Source: Yoonia sp.
GTDB taxonomy: Bacteria; Pseudomonadota; Alphaproteobacteria; Rhodobacterales; Rhodobacteraceae
NCBI GenBank assembly: GCA_029250945.1
Contig: JAQXEG010000009.1
Location: forward strand, 186,001 to 250,000
Direction of reading: 5' to 3'
Length of the DNA: 64,000 nucleotides
Below, one piece after another: positions 28,131 to 37,656 of the stretch. A program made the translations under genes and the position numbers. The notes beneath the pieces are model-generated. The model saw nothing but the letters and a program-made list of their open reading frames with translations, ran no database searches and had not been told where the DNA came from. Each line of letters opens with the position of its first letter. The first letter of the stretch is position 1.

Positions 28131-28820
28131 ATGTTACGTTTCGCACCTATTTTTATCGCGCTGGCCTACGGGATTGCGATGTATCGCTTTTCTGTGTGGC
28201 GGACGTCCAAGGAACTTGATGCGCGCTCGACCGAATTGGCCGATCCAGTGTTGTTGTCGCTGTGCAAGGACATGGCAGCCGCGCTCGACCTGCCGCGGAT
28301 CAAGGTGCATATCTACGAGATTGAACCGGTCAACGGCCTTGCCGCGCCCGACGGGCGGATTTTCATCACGCGCGGGTTTTTCAACAAATACCGCGCAGGT
28401 GAGGTGACGGCTGCCGAGCTGGCCTCTGTGATCGCGCATGAATTGGGGCATGTGGCCTTAGGTCATTCGCGCCGCCGCATGATTGATTTCTCGGGCCAAA
28501 ACGCGATGCGTACAGCCTTGGCGATGGTGCTTGGGCGCTTCATCCCCGGCATCGGCCCGTTGCTTGCCAGTGCGCTAATGTCGCTGCTGGCCGCCCGCCT
28601 GTCCCGCACGGACGAACATGAGGCGGATGCCTATGCCTCTGCGCTGTTGATCAAAGCTGGGCTGGGAACCGCGCCGCAAATCTCACTGTTTGAAAAGCTG
28701 GAAAACCTGACCGGTGCGCGTGGGGCCACGACACCCGCGTGGGTCATGAGCCACCCCAAGACGGCGGAACGCATCGCGGCGATTTCCAAAAATGACGCCA
28801 AATGGACGGGTCAGGACTAG
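28131..28820 (+). CDS. M48 family metalloprotease
   Basis: The 229-aa protein has an N-terminal hydrophobic segment (ALAYGIAMYRFSVW), the zinc motif HELGH in SVIAHELGHVALGHSRRRM, and a third ligand Glu in RTDEHEADAYASALL. It resembles membrane-anchored HtpX/BepA-like peptidases but is short and has only one clear N-terminal span. A quality-control role in the envelope is inferred. Confidence 0.87.
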   Translation: MLRFAPIFIALAYGIAMYRFSVWRTSKELDARSTELADPVLLSLCKDMAAALDLPRIKVHIYEIEPVNGLAAPDGRIFITRGFFNKYRAGEVTAAELASVIAHELGHVALGHSRRRMIDFSGQNAMRTALAMVLGRFIPGIGPLLASALMSLLAARLSRTDEHEADAYASALLIKAGLGTAPQISLFEKLENLTGARGATTPAWVMSHPKTAERIAAISKNDAKWTGQD

Positions 28821-28826
28821 TAGGGT

Positions 28827-29381
28827 TTAACCCTGATTGAGCAGCTCAAGCGCCTTACCAAACCGGGGCAACCGCGCCTTTTTCATCAACGATCTTTGGG
28901 TCCAGTCCGCCCCGCCCATCGCTTGCGCAGTGGCGAGCACGCCGTCTGCGACAGCCTGCATCGCGTCAGGGTCTTCGCCCAGCATACGGCAGCAGAACAA
29001 ATCAGGATTGATGCGCGCCAGCCCTTCCTCGGCCAAGGTATTGCTTGGAAAATCCTTGTTATTCATCGTCATAATGCCATCGCATGATCCTGCAACAGCG
29101 GCCGCCAGCACGTGAATATCATCCGGATCAGGCAGCCAAAGCCGTTGGATCAGCCCGTCATGTACAGGCACAATCGCACGCGGGAACGTGACGCCCAGCA
29201 TAGCGATTTCGCCACGTGCGAACACCTCGGCTGCGGCGTCAATCTTGCGCGTTGCCCGCGCCCATTCTTCTAGGATGCGGTCCGACCAGCGCGACTCAAA
29301 CAAACCGTGCTTAGCGGCACCAAGCACCACCTCGCGCATCACAGTCGGATACAGGACGCAAGCGTCGATCAGCACCCTCAT
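28827..29381 (-). CDS. PIN domain protein (RSP_2648-like)
   Basis: The 184-aa protein begins MRVLIDACVLYPTVMREVVL with the first PIN acidic residue, and later shows LPDPDDIHVLAAAVAGSCDG and IMTMNNKDFPS, the remaining acidic cluster of this nuclease fold. No antitoxin gene accompanies it; instead it overlaps the 3' end of the RNA methyltransferase gene by 4 bp, an arrangement known from Rhodobacter. An RNA-processing role is therefore more likely than a toxin. Confidence 0.82.
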   Translation of the reverse strand: MRVLIDACVLYPTVMREVVLGAAKHGLFESRWSDRILEEWARATRKIDAAAEVFARGEIAMLGVTFPRAIVPVHDGLIQRLWLPDPDDIHVLAAAVAGSCDGIMTMNNKDFPSNTLAEEGLARINPDLFCCRMLGEDPDAMQAVADGVLATAQAMGGADWTQRSLMKKARLPRFGKALELLNQG

Positions 29382-30574
29382 AGGCGGAAGAAGACCGCCT
29401 TGAGGTAACCGCTTTCGGCCAGATGTGGCATCAGCGGATGGTCAGGGCCAGCGTATCCGTTGTGGATCACTTGGGACCGGCGCCCTGCCCGTCCAATGCC
29501 GCGCGCAGATGCATTGCGGAATTTCGTCAGATCAGCGGCATGGGAACATGAACACACGCCCAAATAGCCGCTGTCCTTAACCAAACCAGCCGCCAGCCGC
29601 GCCACACGTTCATAGGCGCGAAGCCCCGCGTCCAGCGATTTGCGGCCCGGTGCGAATGCGGGCGGATCACAGATCACCACGTCAAATTGCGCACCTTCTT
29701 CGGCCAATGCCTCGAGCGTGGCGAATGCGTCGCCTTTGCGGGTCGTGAATTTATCCGACACGCCCATCGCCGCGGCACCTTCTTCGGCCAAGGCAAGCGC
29801 GGGGGCTGAACCGTCAACGGCCAGCACCGACGCAGCACCGCCAGCAAGCGCGGCAAGGCCAAAGCCGCCGACATGGGAAAATACATCCAGAACAGTCGCA
29901 TCCTTGGACAGACCCGCCGCAAAGGCGTGGTTGGGACGTTGATCAAAAAACAGACCGGTTTTCTGGCCACCCATGACGTCGGCCATGTAGGTGGCGCCGT
30001 TCATGGGCACGGAGATTGGGGCGGTTGGGGCTGTGCCGCGCATCACTTCGGTCTTCTCGATCAGACCTTCCAAGGTGCGCGCACGACCTGTGCCGTTCAT
30101 AATCACGGTTGTGACGCCAGTGACCGCCATCAACGCATCGACAAGTATGTCGATCATCGCATCCGCATAGGCCGCATTCGGCTGCACAACAGCCACATCG
30201 CCGAACCGGTCAACGACAACACCGGGCAGACCGTCGGCCTCTGCATGGATTAGCCGGTAGAACGGATCAGGATACAGGCGGGCGCGGTGCGCCAAGGCAC
30301 GGGCGAATTTCGCCTCAAACCACGCCTGATCGATGGGGGTATCCACATCACGTTCCAGCATACGGCAGAAAATCTTGCTTGCTGGGTTCACAGCCACCAG
30401 CCCCATGGGGCGGCGGTCTGAGTCTTCCAGAATGGCGATGGTTCCGGCAGTGATCGCCTTTGTGCGGCGGTCAGTGACGACTTCGTTGGCATAAACCCAA
30501 GGGAAACCGTGACGGATGGCACGGGCATCACCTTTGGGATTTAGGCGAACAACGGAAAAAGAGGGCTGGTTCAT
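29378..30574 (-). CDS. Class I SAM-dependent rRNA methyltransferase (RlmI-like)
   Basis: The 398-aa protein has an N-terminal PUA-like domain (RLNPKGDARAIRHGFPWVYA), a middle EEHEB-like region, and a Rossmann methyltransferase with VLDVFSHVGGFGLAALAGG and the NPPY-type motif VVICDPPAFAPG. RlmI adds m5C to 23S rRNA in E. coli; the exact target here is inferred. The ATG sits in the loop of a perfect 12-bp hairpin that also buries the Shine-Dalgarno sequence (see 30559-30586). It is followed by the PIN gene. Confidence 0.88.
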   Translation of the reverse strand: MNQPSFSVVRLNPKGDARAIRHGFPWVYANEVVTDRRTKAITAGTIAILEDSDRRPMGLVAVNPASKIFCRMLERDVDTPIDQAWFEAKFARALAHRARLYPDPFYRLIHAEADGLPGVVVDRFGDVAVVQPNAAYADAMIDILVDALMAVTGVTTVIMNGTGRARTLEGLIEKTEVMRGTAPTAPISVPMNGATYMADVMGGQKTGLFFDQRPNHAFAAGLSKDATVLDVFSHVGGFGLAALAGGAASVLAVDGSAPALALAEEGAAAMGVSDKFTTRKGDAFATLEALAEEGAQFDVVICDPPAFAPGRKSLDAGLRAYERVARLAAGLVKDSGYLGVCSCSHAADLTKFRNASARGIGRAGRRSQVIHNGYAGPDHPLMPHLAESGYLKAVFFRL

Positions 30575-30586
30575 ACCAGCCCTCTT
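30559..30586 (-). promoter_or_regulatory. Perfect hairpin enclosing a start codon
   Basis: On the minus strand the arms AAGAGGGCTGGT and ACCAGCCCTCTT pair over 12 bp without mismatch, with the loop ATGA containing the methyltransferase start codon. The Shine-Dalgarno-like AGAGGG is in the 5' arm. The 3' arm runs into a T-tract (CTCTTTTTCC), so the same element could terminate transcripts from the lipoprotein gene upstream. Confidence 0.75.
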
Positions 30587-30613
30587 AGTCGCAAACCATT
30601 TGATTTAAAAGTC

Positions 30614-31216
30614 TTAGATCACAAAGGATCCGGTCAATTCATCCTTGAACACTTGGGTCAGGAAATCAGTAACGCGCACCTTTTCCGTCTGGCCAAGCTG
30701 TTCCTGCATCAGGGCAGCAATACCACCCGGTGCAGACAGGTCCGCCTCGATCAGGCGTGGTTCTTCAATGATCTCACCAATCACCGCATTACGCACAGAC
30801 ATGTTAAAGACGATGTTATACACCCCCCCGACAGAAAAGCGGGTCCGCTCTGTCACGCCGTGGAAACGCACCAGCTGAAAATCGACAACAACAGGAATGT
30901 CGCCTGTCAGCCGGTCCTGATTACGGGTCGTCGCGGTCTGGAACATGGCCGCAACCTGTTCGACACGGTCCCCTACGGGATCGCCGCGCCAAACGACATC
31001 AGCATTCGGGTAATAAGAATTCGCTTCAGAAACCGTCAGCTCGTCAGAGGCCGAGAATTTCATGTCTTCGATCTGATAGGACCGCGCAATCTCGCGTGTC
31101 TCGACACCGAATGCAGGCACGTCAATCGGCGCGTTGCGCGATACCGTGTCAACACTTGCGCAGCCAGCGACACCCAAACCAAGAACCGAAACCGTTAATA
31201 CTTTCAACATTTTCAT
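30614..31216 (-). CDS. DUF6778 family lipoprotein
   Basis: The 200-aa protein starts MKMLKVLTVSVLGLGVAGC, a lipoprotein signal with the acylated Cys at position 19. The rest (VWRGDPVGDRVEQVAAMFQT, VDFQLVRFHGVTERTRF) matches a family of hypothetical lipoproteins common in Rhodobacterales. Its role is unknown. It is transcribed divergently from edd. Confidence 0.78.
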   Translation of the reverse strand: MKMLKVLTVSVLGLGVAGCASVDTVSRNAPIDVPAFGVETREIARSYQIEDMKFSASDELTVSEANSYYPNADVVWRGDPVGDRVEQVAAMFQTATTRNQDRLTGDIPVVVDFQLVRFHGVTERTRFSVGGVYNIVFNMSVRNAVIGEIIEEPRLIEADLSAPGGIAALMQEQLGQTEKVRVTDFLTQVFKDELTGSFVI

Positions 31217-31391
31217 TTCATCACCTCTGGGCCTTCGCCCTTATCTTTCCCAAATCACCTTTTGCGGGTTAAACATTGGTTAACCAAGCAACTGGGGCAG
31301 AAATGTGTTCAAATGAGGCAATTGCAGGGTCAATTCGTGAAACCCGACGATTGTGGGCCAAACCGTTATCAAAAAGACTCAGTTCTGAATT

Positions 31392-31403
31392 GTTAGCGCT
31401 AAC
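31392..31403. promoter_or_regulatory. Palindromic operator candidate upstream of edd
   Basis: GTTAGCGCTAAC is a perfect 12-bp palindrome 42 bases before the edd start. The central CG and TTAGCGCTAA pattern is typical of LacI-family operators; in Rhodobacter the LacI-type regulator CceR controls edd-eda and other central carbon genes through a similar site. The assignment to CceR is inferred. Confidence 0.6.
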
Positions 31404-31445
31404 CATTCGTGCTAGATCGCATACAAGCGAAAATCGGAGGCAACA

Positions 31446-33251
31446 GTGGCACTCAATAAAACCATTCAAATTGTGACAGACCGCATTCGGGCGCGTTCTG
31501 AACAGGCCCGTGGCACGTATCTGGATCGGATGGCTGCCGCCGCCGAAGAAGGCCCGCGGCGCGCCCATCTGACATGCGGCAACCAAGCCCACGCCTACGC
31601 CCCCATGGGGGACGATAAGGGCGCGCTTGCCGCCGCGCAGGCCCCCAATATCGGCATCATCACCGCCTATAATGACATGTTGTCCGCCCACCAACCGTTT
31701 GAGCATTACCCCAATCTAATCCGCCAGACCGCCCGCGAAAACGGTGGCACGGCGCAAGTTGCGGGCGGCGTGCCCGCCATGTGTGACGGCGTCACCCAAG
31801 GGCAGACGGGCATGGAATTGTCGCTATTTTCGCGCGATGTGATCGCCATGGCGGCTGGTATCGGCCTGTCCCACAACGTCTTTGACAGCGCGATCTATCT
31901 TGGGGTCTGCGATAAAATCGTGCCCGGTTTGATCATCGCAGCGGCGACCTTCGGCTATATCCCCGGCGTGTTTATCCCTGCCGGTCCAATGACATCCGGT
32001 CTGCCAAATGATCAAAAAGCCAAGGTGCGTCAGCAATTCGCGACGGGCGAAGTTGGGCGCGACGCATTGATGGCTGCCGAAATGGCAAGCTATCATGGCG
32101 CAGGCACCTGCACATTCTATGGCACCGCCAACACCAACCAAATGTTGATGGAATTCATGGGGCTGCACCTGCCCGGCGCGTCATTTGTAAACCCTGGTGA
32201 AGGTCTGCGGCAGGCGTTGACCGTCGCTGGCACCAAAACCGCCCTCGGCAATAGTGCACTTGGCGATACATATCGCCCTGTCAGCCAAATTCTGGATGAA
32301 AAGGCATTCGTGAACGGCCTTGTCGGGCTGATGGCCACGGGGGGGTCCACGAATCTTGTGCTGCACTTGCCCGCAATGGCCCGTGCCGCCGGTGTGATCC
32401 TTGATCTTGAGGATTTTTCGGACCTGTCGCAGGTCGTACCGTTGATGGCCAAAGTTTATCCAAATGGCCTTGCTGATGTGAACCATTTTCACGCGGCCGG
32501 TGGCCTTGGCTTCCTGATCGGCGAATTGCTTGACGCGGGGCTGCTGCATGACGACACCCACACGATCGTGGGACAAGGTTTGCGCGACTACACCCAAGAG
32601 CCGCAGCTGCAAGTCAACACCGCGATCTGGGTTCCCGGCACTAAGGTGTCGTTGAACGAGAAAATCCTGCGTCCCGCATCCAATCCGTTCAATCCGCACG
32701 GTGGCCTGACCCAACTGTCCGGCAACCTTGGGCGCGGCGTGATCAAAACCTCTGCCGTGGCCGAGGAACGCCATATAATTGAGGCACCCGCCCGCGTGTT
32801 CCACACCCAGCACGCGGTCAAGGCTGCGTTCCAAGCGGGCGAGCTGACGACAGACACCGTTGTTGTCGTGCGCTTCCAAGGGCCGAAATCCAACGGCATG
32901 CCCGAACTCCACAGCCTGACACCAACCTTGGCCGTGATGCAGGACCGCGGGCTAAAGGTGGCGCTGGTCACCGACGGGCGTATGTCGGGCGCATCCGGCA
33001 AGGTGCCATCCGCGATCCACGTCTGCCCAGAGGCCGCCGATGGCGGACCGCTTGCCTTGATCCAAGATGGCGACATCATCCGGCTGGACGCAACGGCAGG
33101 TACAATTGACTTGATTGACGTCGACCTTGCTGCCCGCACCCCTGCTGTCGCCGACCTGACCGGGAACGGCAACGGAGTTGGGCGTGAATTGTTCGACGTC
33201 TTCCGCCAGAATGTCGGCCAAGCCGCCGATGGCGCAGGCACCTGTATCTAA
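31446..33251 (+). CDS. edd: Phosphogluconate dehydratase
   Basis: Edd converts 6-phosphogluconate to 2-keto-3-deoxy-6-phosphogluconate, the first dedicated step of the Entner-Doudoroff pathway. The 601-aa IlvD/Edd-type protein has [20 protein letters not shown] (Fe-S ligand Cys), [20 protein letters not shown] (second Cys) and [16 protein letters not shown]. The start codon is GTG, preceded by a strong CGGAGG. It is followed by eda after 61 bp. Confidence 0.96.
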   Translation: MALNKTIQIVTDRIRARSEQARGTYLDRMAAAAEEGPRRAHLTCGNQAHAYAPMGDDKGALAAAQAPNIGIITAYNDMLSAHQPFEHYPNLIRQTARENGGTAQVAGGVPAMCDGVTQGQTGMELSLFSRDVIAMAAGIGLSHNVFDSAIYLGVCDKIVPGLIIAAATFGYIPGVFIPAGPMTSGLPNDQKAKVRQQFATGEVGRDALMAAEMASYHGAGTCTFYGTANTNQMLMEFMGLHLPGASFVNPGEGLRQALTVAGTKTALGNSALGDTYRPVSQILDEKAFVNGLVGLMATGGSTNLVLHLPAMARAAGVILDLEDFSDLSQVVPLMAKVYPNGLADVNHFHAAGGLGFLIGELLDAGLLHDDTHTIVGQGLRDYTQEPQLQVNTAIWVPGTKVSLNEKILRPASNPFNPHGGLTQLSGNLGRGVIKTSAVAEERHIIEAPARVFHTQHAVKAAFQAGELTTDTVVVVRFQGPKSNGMPELHSLTPTLAVMQDRGLKVALVTDGRMSGASGKVPSAIHVCPEAADGGPLALIQDGDIIRLDATAGTIDLIDVDLAARTPAVADLTGNGNGVGRELFDVFRQNVGQAADGAGTCI

Positions 33252-33271
33252 CCCATTCTTCCGAGCATAAA

Positions 33272-33290
33272 TATGCCTGCCGGAGGCATA
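33272..33290 (+). repeat. Short hairpin between edd and eda
   Basis: TATGCCT and AGGCATA form a perfect 7-bp repeat around GCCGG. GCCTCCGG/CCGGAGGC-like hairpins are common after genes in Rhodobacterales. Being inside the operon, it may shift the edd/eda mRNA ratio rather than stop transcription. Confidence 0.5.
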
Positions 33291-33312
33291 AAATCGTTTA
33301 AGGACTGAAACT

Positions 33313-33954
33313 ATGACACCCGAAACTGCATCCCAGAAATCACGCGACCTGTGCCTGATGGCCCCTGTCATCCCCGTACTGGTCGTTGATGACGCGGCCC
33401 ATGCCGTGCCTTTGGCCACAGCCCTTGTCGCAGGCGGTTTGCCTGTGCTTGAGGTAACGTTGCGCACGGATGCTGCCCTCGAGGTGATCCGCGAGATGGC
33501 TAGCGTTGCTGGTGGCATTGTCGGCGCGGGCACGCTGCTGACACCCAAAGACGTGGAAATGGCCAGGGCGGCGGGCGCCACATTCGGCGTATCCCCCGGT
33601 GCGACCGATCTGATCCTTGATGCGTGCGAGGCCAATGATCTACCCCTGCTGCCCGGCACCGCCACCGCATCAGAGGCGATGCGCCTGCTTGAACGCGGCT
33701 ACACCGTGCAAAAATTTTTTCCCGCCGCCGCAAACGGCGGCGCGCCCGCGCTCAAGGCAATCGGCGCGCCTATTCCGCAAGTCAGCTTTTGCCCGACAGG
33801 CGGCGTGAGCCTGAAGAACGCCAATGATTACCTGTCGTTGTCCAACACGCTTTGCGTTGGTGGGTCTTGGGTCGCACCCAAGGACAAGGTCATCGCAGGT
33901 GATTGGGACGGGATCACCGCATTGGCTGCAGAGGCCGCAGCCCTCCCGCGCTAG
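33313..33954 (+). CDS. eda: KDPG/KHG aldolase
   Basis: Eda splits KDPG into pyruvate and glyceraldehyde-3-phosphate. The class I aldolase of 213 aa has the Schiff-base Lys in YTVQKFFPA, the catalytic Glu in [10 protein letters not shown], and the phosphate-binding [10 protein letters not shown]. It completes the Entner-Doudoroff pair with edd. The stop overlaps that of the next, convergent gene by 4 bp. Confidence 0.96.
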   Translation: MTPETASQKSRDLCLMAPVIPVLVVDDAAHAVPLATALVAGGLPVLEVTLRTDAALEVIREMASVAGGIVGAGTLLTPKDVEMARAAGATFGVSPGATDLILDACEANDLPLLPGTATASEAMRLLERGYTVQKFFPAAANGGAPALKAIGAPIPQVSFCPTGGVSLKNANDYLSLSNTLCVGGSWVAPKDKVIAGDWDGITALAAEAAALPR

Positions 33955-34220
33955 TCAACCACACGCGCGGCCCGCCCACCCCGCCTACGGGCAGTGGGCT
34001 GCGCATCCAATGCCTCGCGCAATGTGATGGTCATCGGATGATCGGCGGGCTGATCTGCATACGCGGCCAACAATTCCATGATCGCTGGACGCGGATCGCC
34101 GCCATGCCCCAAGGCCCAATCCAGAAACACCGTTCGGCATTGTCCCAGATCAATGCCGTCGATGCGAAACGCCTCTTGGATCAACCCGCGCGGGTCGTTG
34201 GGGTCGTCAGTTCGCGGCAT
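33951..34220 (-). CDS. Conserved hypothetical protein, 89 aa
   Basis: The short protein begins MPRTDDPNDPRGLIQEAFRI and has TVFLDWALGHGGDPRPAIM and a basic tail ([14 protein letters not shown]). It overlaps the end of glnE by 14 bp on the same strand, so it is probably translated from the glnE message. Similar small genes follow glnE in other roseobacters. No function is known. Confidence 0.7.
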   Translation of the reverse strand: MPRTDDPNDPRGLIQEAFRIDGIDLGQCRTVFLDWALGHGGDPRPAIMELLAAYADQPADHPMTITLREALDAQPTARRRGGRAARVVD

Positions 34221-36990
34221 CACGCAATCCTTCTTGTGCAAGGCGCGCGGTGATCACCGCATCCGCCCTTTGGGCCACTGTTTCGATGGCAGCGGCCAAA
34301 TCATCCAATGTTGCAAACCCCGCCTCGCGCAGGACAAGATCCCGCCCACCCTGCCCCAACGCATCGGGATCAAGCGGACCACCTGTCAACAATCGCGACA
34401 CGGCTTGCAAGCGCCAGAAAAGCCCTGCGGCGTCCGCGACTGCGCTTGCGTCTGCGGCATTCAACCACCCGTGCGCGACACCGGCGGCCAATTGATCGGC
34501 TGTCTCGCGTGCGGGGCTGCCTGATCGCAGGGCTGCGGCCTGACAAATCAGCTCTGCGTCTTGCAAACGGCCCGCCCCGATCTTGGCATCCCAAGGACCA
34601 TCGGGCGATTTCGCCTGCGCAATCTTGGCCCGCATTTCCGCCAGATCAGATCGCAAATTTGGGGCCGTCTGCTTTTGGATCAACAGCGTTCGACGGAACT
34701 GTTCGATCTGCGCGATCAGCGTGACATCGCCTGCAATGGGCCGCGCACGGGTCAGCGCCAGATGCTCCCATGTCCAGGCCTCATGCATTTGATAGGTTTC
34801 GAACGCCTCAAGCGACGTGGCAACCGGCCCTGCCCGCCCTGAGGGACGCAAACGCATATCAACCTCATACAGCCGCCCTTCGGCCATGGGGGCGGTTAAT
34901 GCTGTGACAAGCGCTTGGGTCAGGCGCGCAAAATAGGGCCGCGTCGACAAGGGGCGCGGCCCGTCCGATGCATCAACGCCTTGGGCATCGTAAATCACGA
35001 TCAGATCAAGATCAGACACCGCATTCAATCGTCCCGCGCCAAGGCTGCCCATACCAAGGATCGTGGCCCCACGCCCCGGTTGATCCCCGTGCTTGCACGC
35101 AAATTCCGCCACAACAACTGGCCACATCGCGGCCAGAACCGCGCTGGCCAGATCGGCATATTGCCGCCCTGCGGTATCGGCATCAATCAGCCCGCGCAAA
35201 TAGTGCACGCCGATCCGGAAATGCCATTCCTTGCCCCAGACACGCGCGGCGAGCAGCTGCGCCTCATAATCAGACGCTGCCCCCAACACCCCTCCCAAAT
35301 CGGCTGTCAGTGCTGCCGTCGCCGGCCAATCATCGAAAAATGCACCACCGAGCACCGCATCCAGAACCCCGGCGTTACGCGACAGATACACGGACAGCGC
35401 GGGCGAAGTGGCGGCGATATCGACAATCAATTGCGTCAGCTGCGGATTAGCCTCGAACAGTGCAAACAGTTGCACACCAGCGGGCAAGCCACCCAAGAAC
35501 CCGTCGAATTGCAGCAAAGCCTCATCGGGTTTTGCGGCCGCCTGCAACCGCGTCAGGATTTCAGGCAAGATACGCCGAAAAATTTCCTCTGCACGATCGG
35601 ATCGTAGCGCGGGATAGGTTTGCCAACGGGCGGTAATATTCGTGCCCCAGCTTGCATCCACAGCTTTGGGCGCATCAGGGGCAAAAAAGCCTTCGGTGGT
35701 GGTGTGCACATCCTCTAGCCGGTCGCGAAGCGCGGTGCGCAAGGCATTGGTATCCATTCCCATCATCGCAGCCAACCGCGCAAACCCTTCTGGCGATTTC
35801 GGCAGGCTATGGGTCTGGGCATCGTTCACCATTTGTAGGCGATGCTCCACTTCTCGGTGGAAAACATAATGGTCATAAAGCTTTGCACTGGTATCTTCAG
35901 GGATCCAATCCGCTGCAGCAATGGCCGCGAGCCCGCCTTTTGTGGTGCGTTCGCGCAATGTTTCGTCGCGTCCACCGGCGATTAATTGGCGGGTTTGGGT
36001 GAAAAACTCAATCTCGCGGATACCGCCGCGGCCCAGCTTCATATTATGGTTTTCCAGCGTCATCTTGCCGCCCAACCCCTTATGATCGCGGATCCGCAAT
36101 CGCATATCATGGGCGTCCTGAATGGCCGCAAAATCCAGATGTTTGCGCCAAACAAACGGGCGCAGCGTGCGCAAGAACCGCGTCCCCGCTGCAATATCAC
36201 CGGCACAGGCGCGCGCCTTGATAAATGCCGCCCGTTCCCATGTGCGCCCCAGACTTTCGTAATACCGCTCAGCCACTTCGGTGCTGATACAGACGGGCGT
36301 GGACGACGCATCGGGCCGCAGCCGCAGATCGGTGCGGAATACGTACCCTTCTGCGGTCACTTCGGCCAATATGGCGGTCATTTTGCGTGTCACGCGGATG
36401 AACGCGGCACGGGCGTCGTGATAGTCGTCGGGGTCAAACCGCGTTTCATCAAACAGGCAGATCAGATCAATGTCAGAGGAATAATTCAGCTCCCCCGCGC
36501 CCATTTTGCCCATGGCCAGCACGATCATACCGCCCGCATCGGCGACATCAACGGCGGTCATACCCGGTAATTTGCCACGTTTAATTTCCGCCGCGACAAG
36601 CGCCTTGATCGCCACATCAACGGCGCGGTCGGCAAAGTCGGTCAGCGCGCCAGTCACGGCTTCCAGCGGCCAGACTCCACCTAAATCGGCCAGCCCTGCG
36701 AGCAACGCCACACGCCGCTTGGCTTGGCGCAATGCATCGGGCAATGCGTCCAGCGTGACTGATCCTAGATCATCCAACAGCATCGCAAGCGCCGCCTCTG
36801 GGTCATCCATCGCGGGCACGATCCATGTCGCTTCTTTGCGCATCAGGCCCCGCAAATAGGGGCTGCATCCGGCAGCACCAGTGAACAAGGGCACCAGAAC
36901 AGGATCTAAACCGTCCAAGGCGGCCGCCTCTGCCCCCATGTCGGGGTCATACGGAAAAATGGTACGGGTCAGGCGTTGGGCGAATGTCAT
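34207..36990 (-). CDS. glnE: Bifunctional glutamine synthetase adenylyltransferase/adenylyl-removing enzyme
   Basis: GlnE attaches and removes AMP on glutamine synthetase in response to nitrogen status through PII. The 927-aa protein has two nucleotidyltransferase halves: AMGKMGAGELNYSSDIDLI in the first, GMGSLGAGRLNAVSDLDLIV in the second, each with the GSxD-like metal site, and the helical regions between and after. The length is usual for the family. Transcription is divergent from ybaK. Confidence 0.95.
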   Translation of the reverse strand: MTFAQRLTRTIFPYDPDMGAEAAALDGLDPVLVPLFTGAAGCSPYLRGLMRKEATWIVPAMDDPEAALAMLLDDLGSVTLDALPDALRQAKRRVALLAGLADLGGVWPLEAVTGALTDFADRAVDVAIKALVAAEIKRGKLPGMTAVDVADAGGMIVLAMGKMGAGELNYSSDIDLICLFDETRFDPDDYHDARAAFIRVTRKMTAILAEVTAEGYVFRTDLRLRPDASSTPVCISTEVAERYYESLGRTWERAAFIKARACAGDIAAGTRFLRTLRPFVWRKHLDFAAIQDAHDMRLRIRDHKGLGGKMTLENHNMKLGRGGIREIEFFTQTRQLIAGGRDETLRERTTKGGLAAIAAADWIPEDTSAKLYDHYVFHREVEHRLQMVNDAQTHSLPKSPEGFARLAAMMGMDTNALRTALRDRLEDVHTTTEGFFAPDAPKAVDASWGTNITARWQTYPALRSDRAEEIFRRILPEILTRLQAAAKPDEALLQFDGFLGGLPAGVQLFALFEANPQLTQLIVDIAATSPALSVYLSRNAGVLDAVLGGAFFDDWPATAALTADLGGVLGAASDYEAQLLAARVWGKEWHFRIGVHYLRGLIDADTAGRQYADLASAVLAAMWPVVVAEFACKHGDQPGRGATILGMGSLGAGRLNAVSDLDLIVIYDAQGVDASDGPRPLSTRPYFARLTQALVTALTAPMAEGRLYEVDMRLRPSGRAGPVATSLEAFETYQMHEAWTWEHLALTRARPIAGDVTLIAQIEQFRRTLLIQKQTAPNLRSDLAEMRAKIAQAKSPDGPWDAKIGAGRLQDAELICQAAALRSGSPARETADQLAAGVAHGWLNAADASAVADAAGLFWRLQAVSRLLTGGPLDPDALGQGGRDLVLREAGFATLDDLAAAIETVAQRADAVITARLAQEGLRDAAN

Positions 36991-37071
36991 AGTGCATAGT
37001 GTGCAGCCTATCTGGGCTGGTCAACGGGGCAGACATGGATATTGTCACAAATGCAATAAGGAACACCCACC

Positions 37072-37551
37072 ATGAGCAAAAGCCTGAAACGTGTGCAAGC
37101 CGCGCTGACCGGAGCCGGGGTCGCCACCGAGGTGCTAGAGATGTCCTCAGAGACGCGCACAGCCCAGCAAGCCGCTGATGCCGCAGATTGCGCGCTTGAT
37201 CAGATTGCCAAGTCGATCATTGTGGCGGGGGCAGACACAGGCGCGATCTATTTGTTCATCACGGCGGGCGGCAATCAGGTTAATATGACCCGCGCCGCGG
37301 CCCTTGCAGGTGAGCCATTGGACAGAGCCGACGCACAGGCCGTGCGGTCCCACACAGGATTTGCCATCGGCGGGGTGGCCCCCATCGGGCACCTGTCCCC
37401 TGTGCGCACATTTATGGACCATCGGTTGATGGATTTCCCGAAAATCTATGGCGCCGCAGGCACCCCACGGCATATTTTCGGCATTAGCCCCAATAAGCTG
37501 GTAGAAATCTCAAACAGCCAAATATCTGATTTTGCTTCTTTAAAAAAGTAA
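37072..37551 (+). CDS. YbaK/EbsC-type aminoacyl-tRNA deacylase
   Basis: Proteins of this fold hydrolyse misacylated tRNA such as Cys-tRNA-Pro. The 159-aa sequence shows KSIIVAGADTGAIYLFITAG with the conserved Lys, then HTGFAIGGVAPIGHL and TPRHIFGISPNKLVEIS. It is a free-standing editing domain; the exact mischarged tRNA is not predictable here. Confidence 0.88.
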   Translation: MSKSLKRVQAALTGAGVATEVLEMSSETRTAQQAADAADCALDQIAKSIIVAGADTGAIYLFITAGGNQVNMTRAAALAGEPLDRADAQAVRSHTGFAIGGVAPIGHLSPVRTFMDHRLMDFPKIYGAAGTPRHIFGISPNKLVEISNSQISDFASLKK

Positions 37552-37628
37552 ATGTAAAAAACATTCACATTCATCCTTGCAATACACTGGCGGACCTCCG
37601 ATATCGGTAATGTGAAAAGAATTCACAT
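37551..37628. promoter_or_regulatory. Two ATGT/ACAT palindromes before the DUF2852 gene
   Basis: The first site is AATGT-AAAAA-ACATT (37551-37565), the second ATGTGAA-N5-TTCACAT (37610-37628); CATTCACATTC directly after the first repeats the same half-sites. They lie 29-107 bases before the DUF2852 start and look like operators for one unknown regulator. This stretch is much richer in A/T than the genes beside it. Confidence 0.45.
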
Positions 37629-37656
37629 GAGCCAAACCAAGCTAGGAGCAACGACA

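Noticed and set aside
28827..29381. Toxin of a toxin-antitoxin pair (PIN domain)
   Set aside because: No small antitoxin gene is adjacent; the gene is coupled to an RNA methyltransferase instead.
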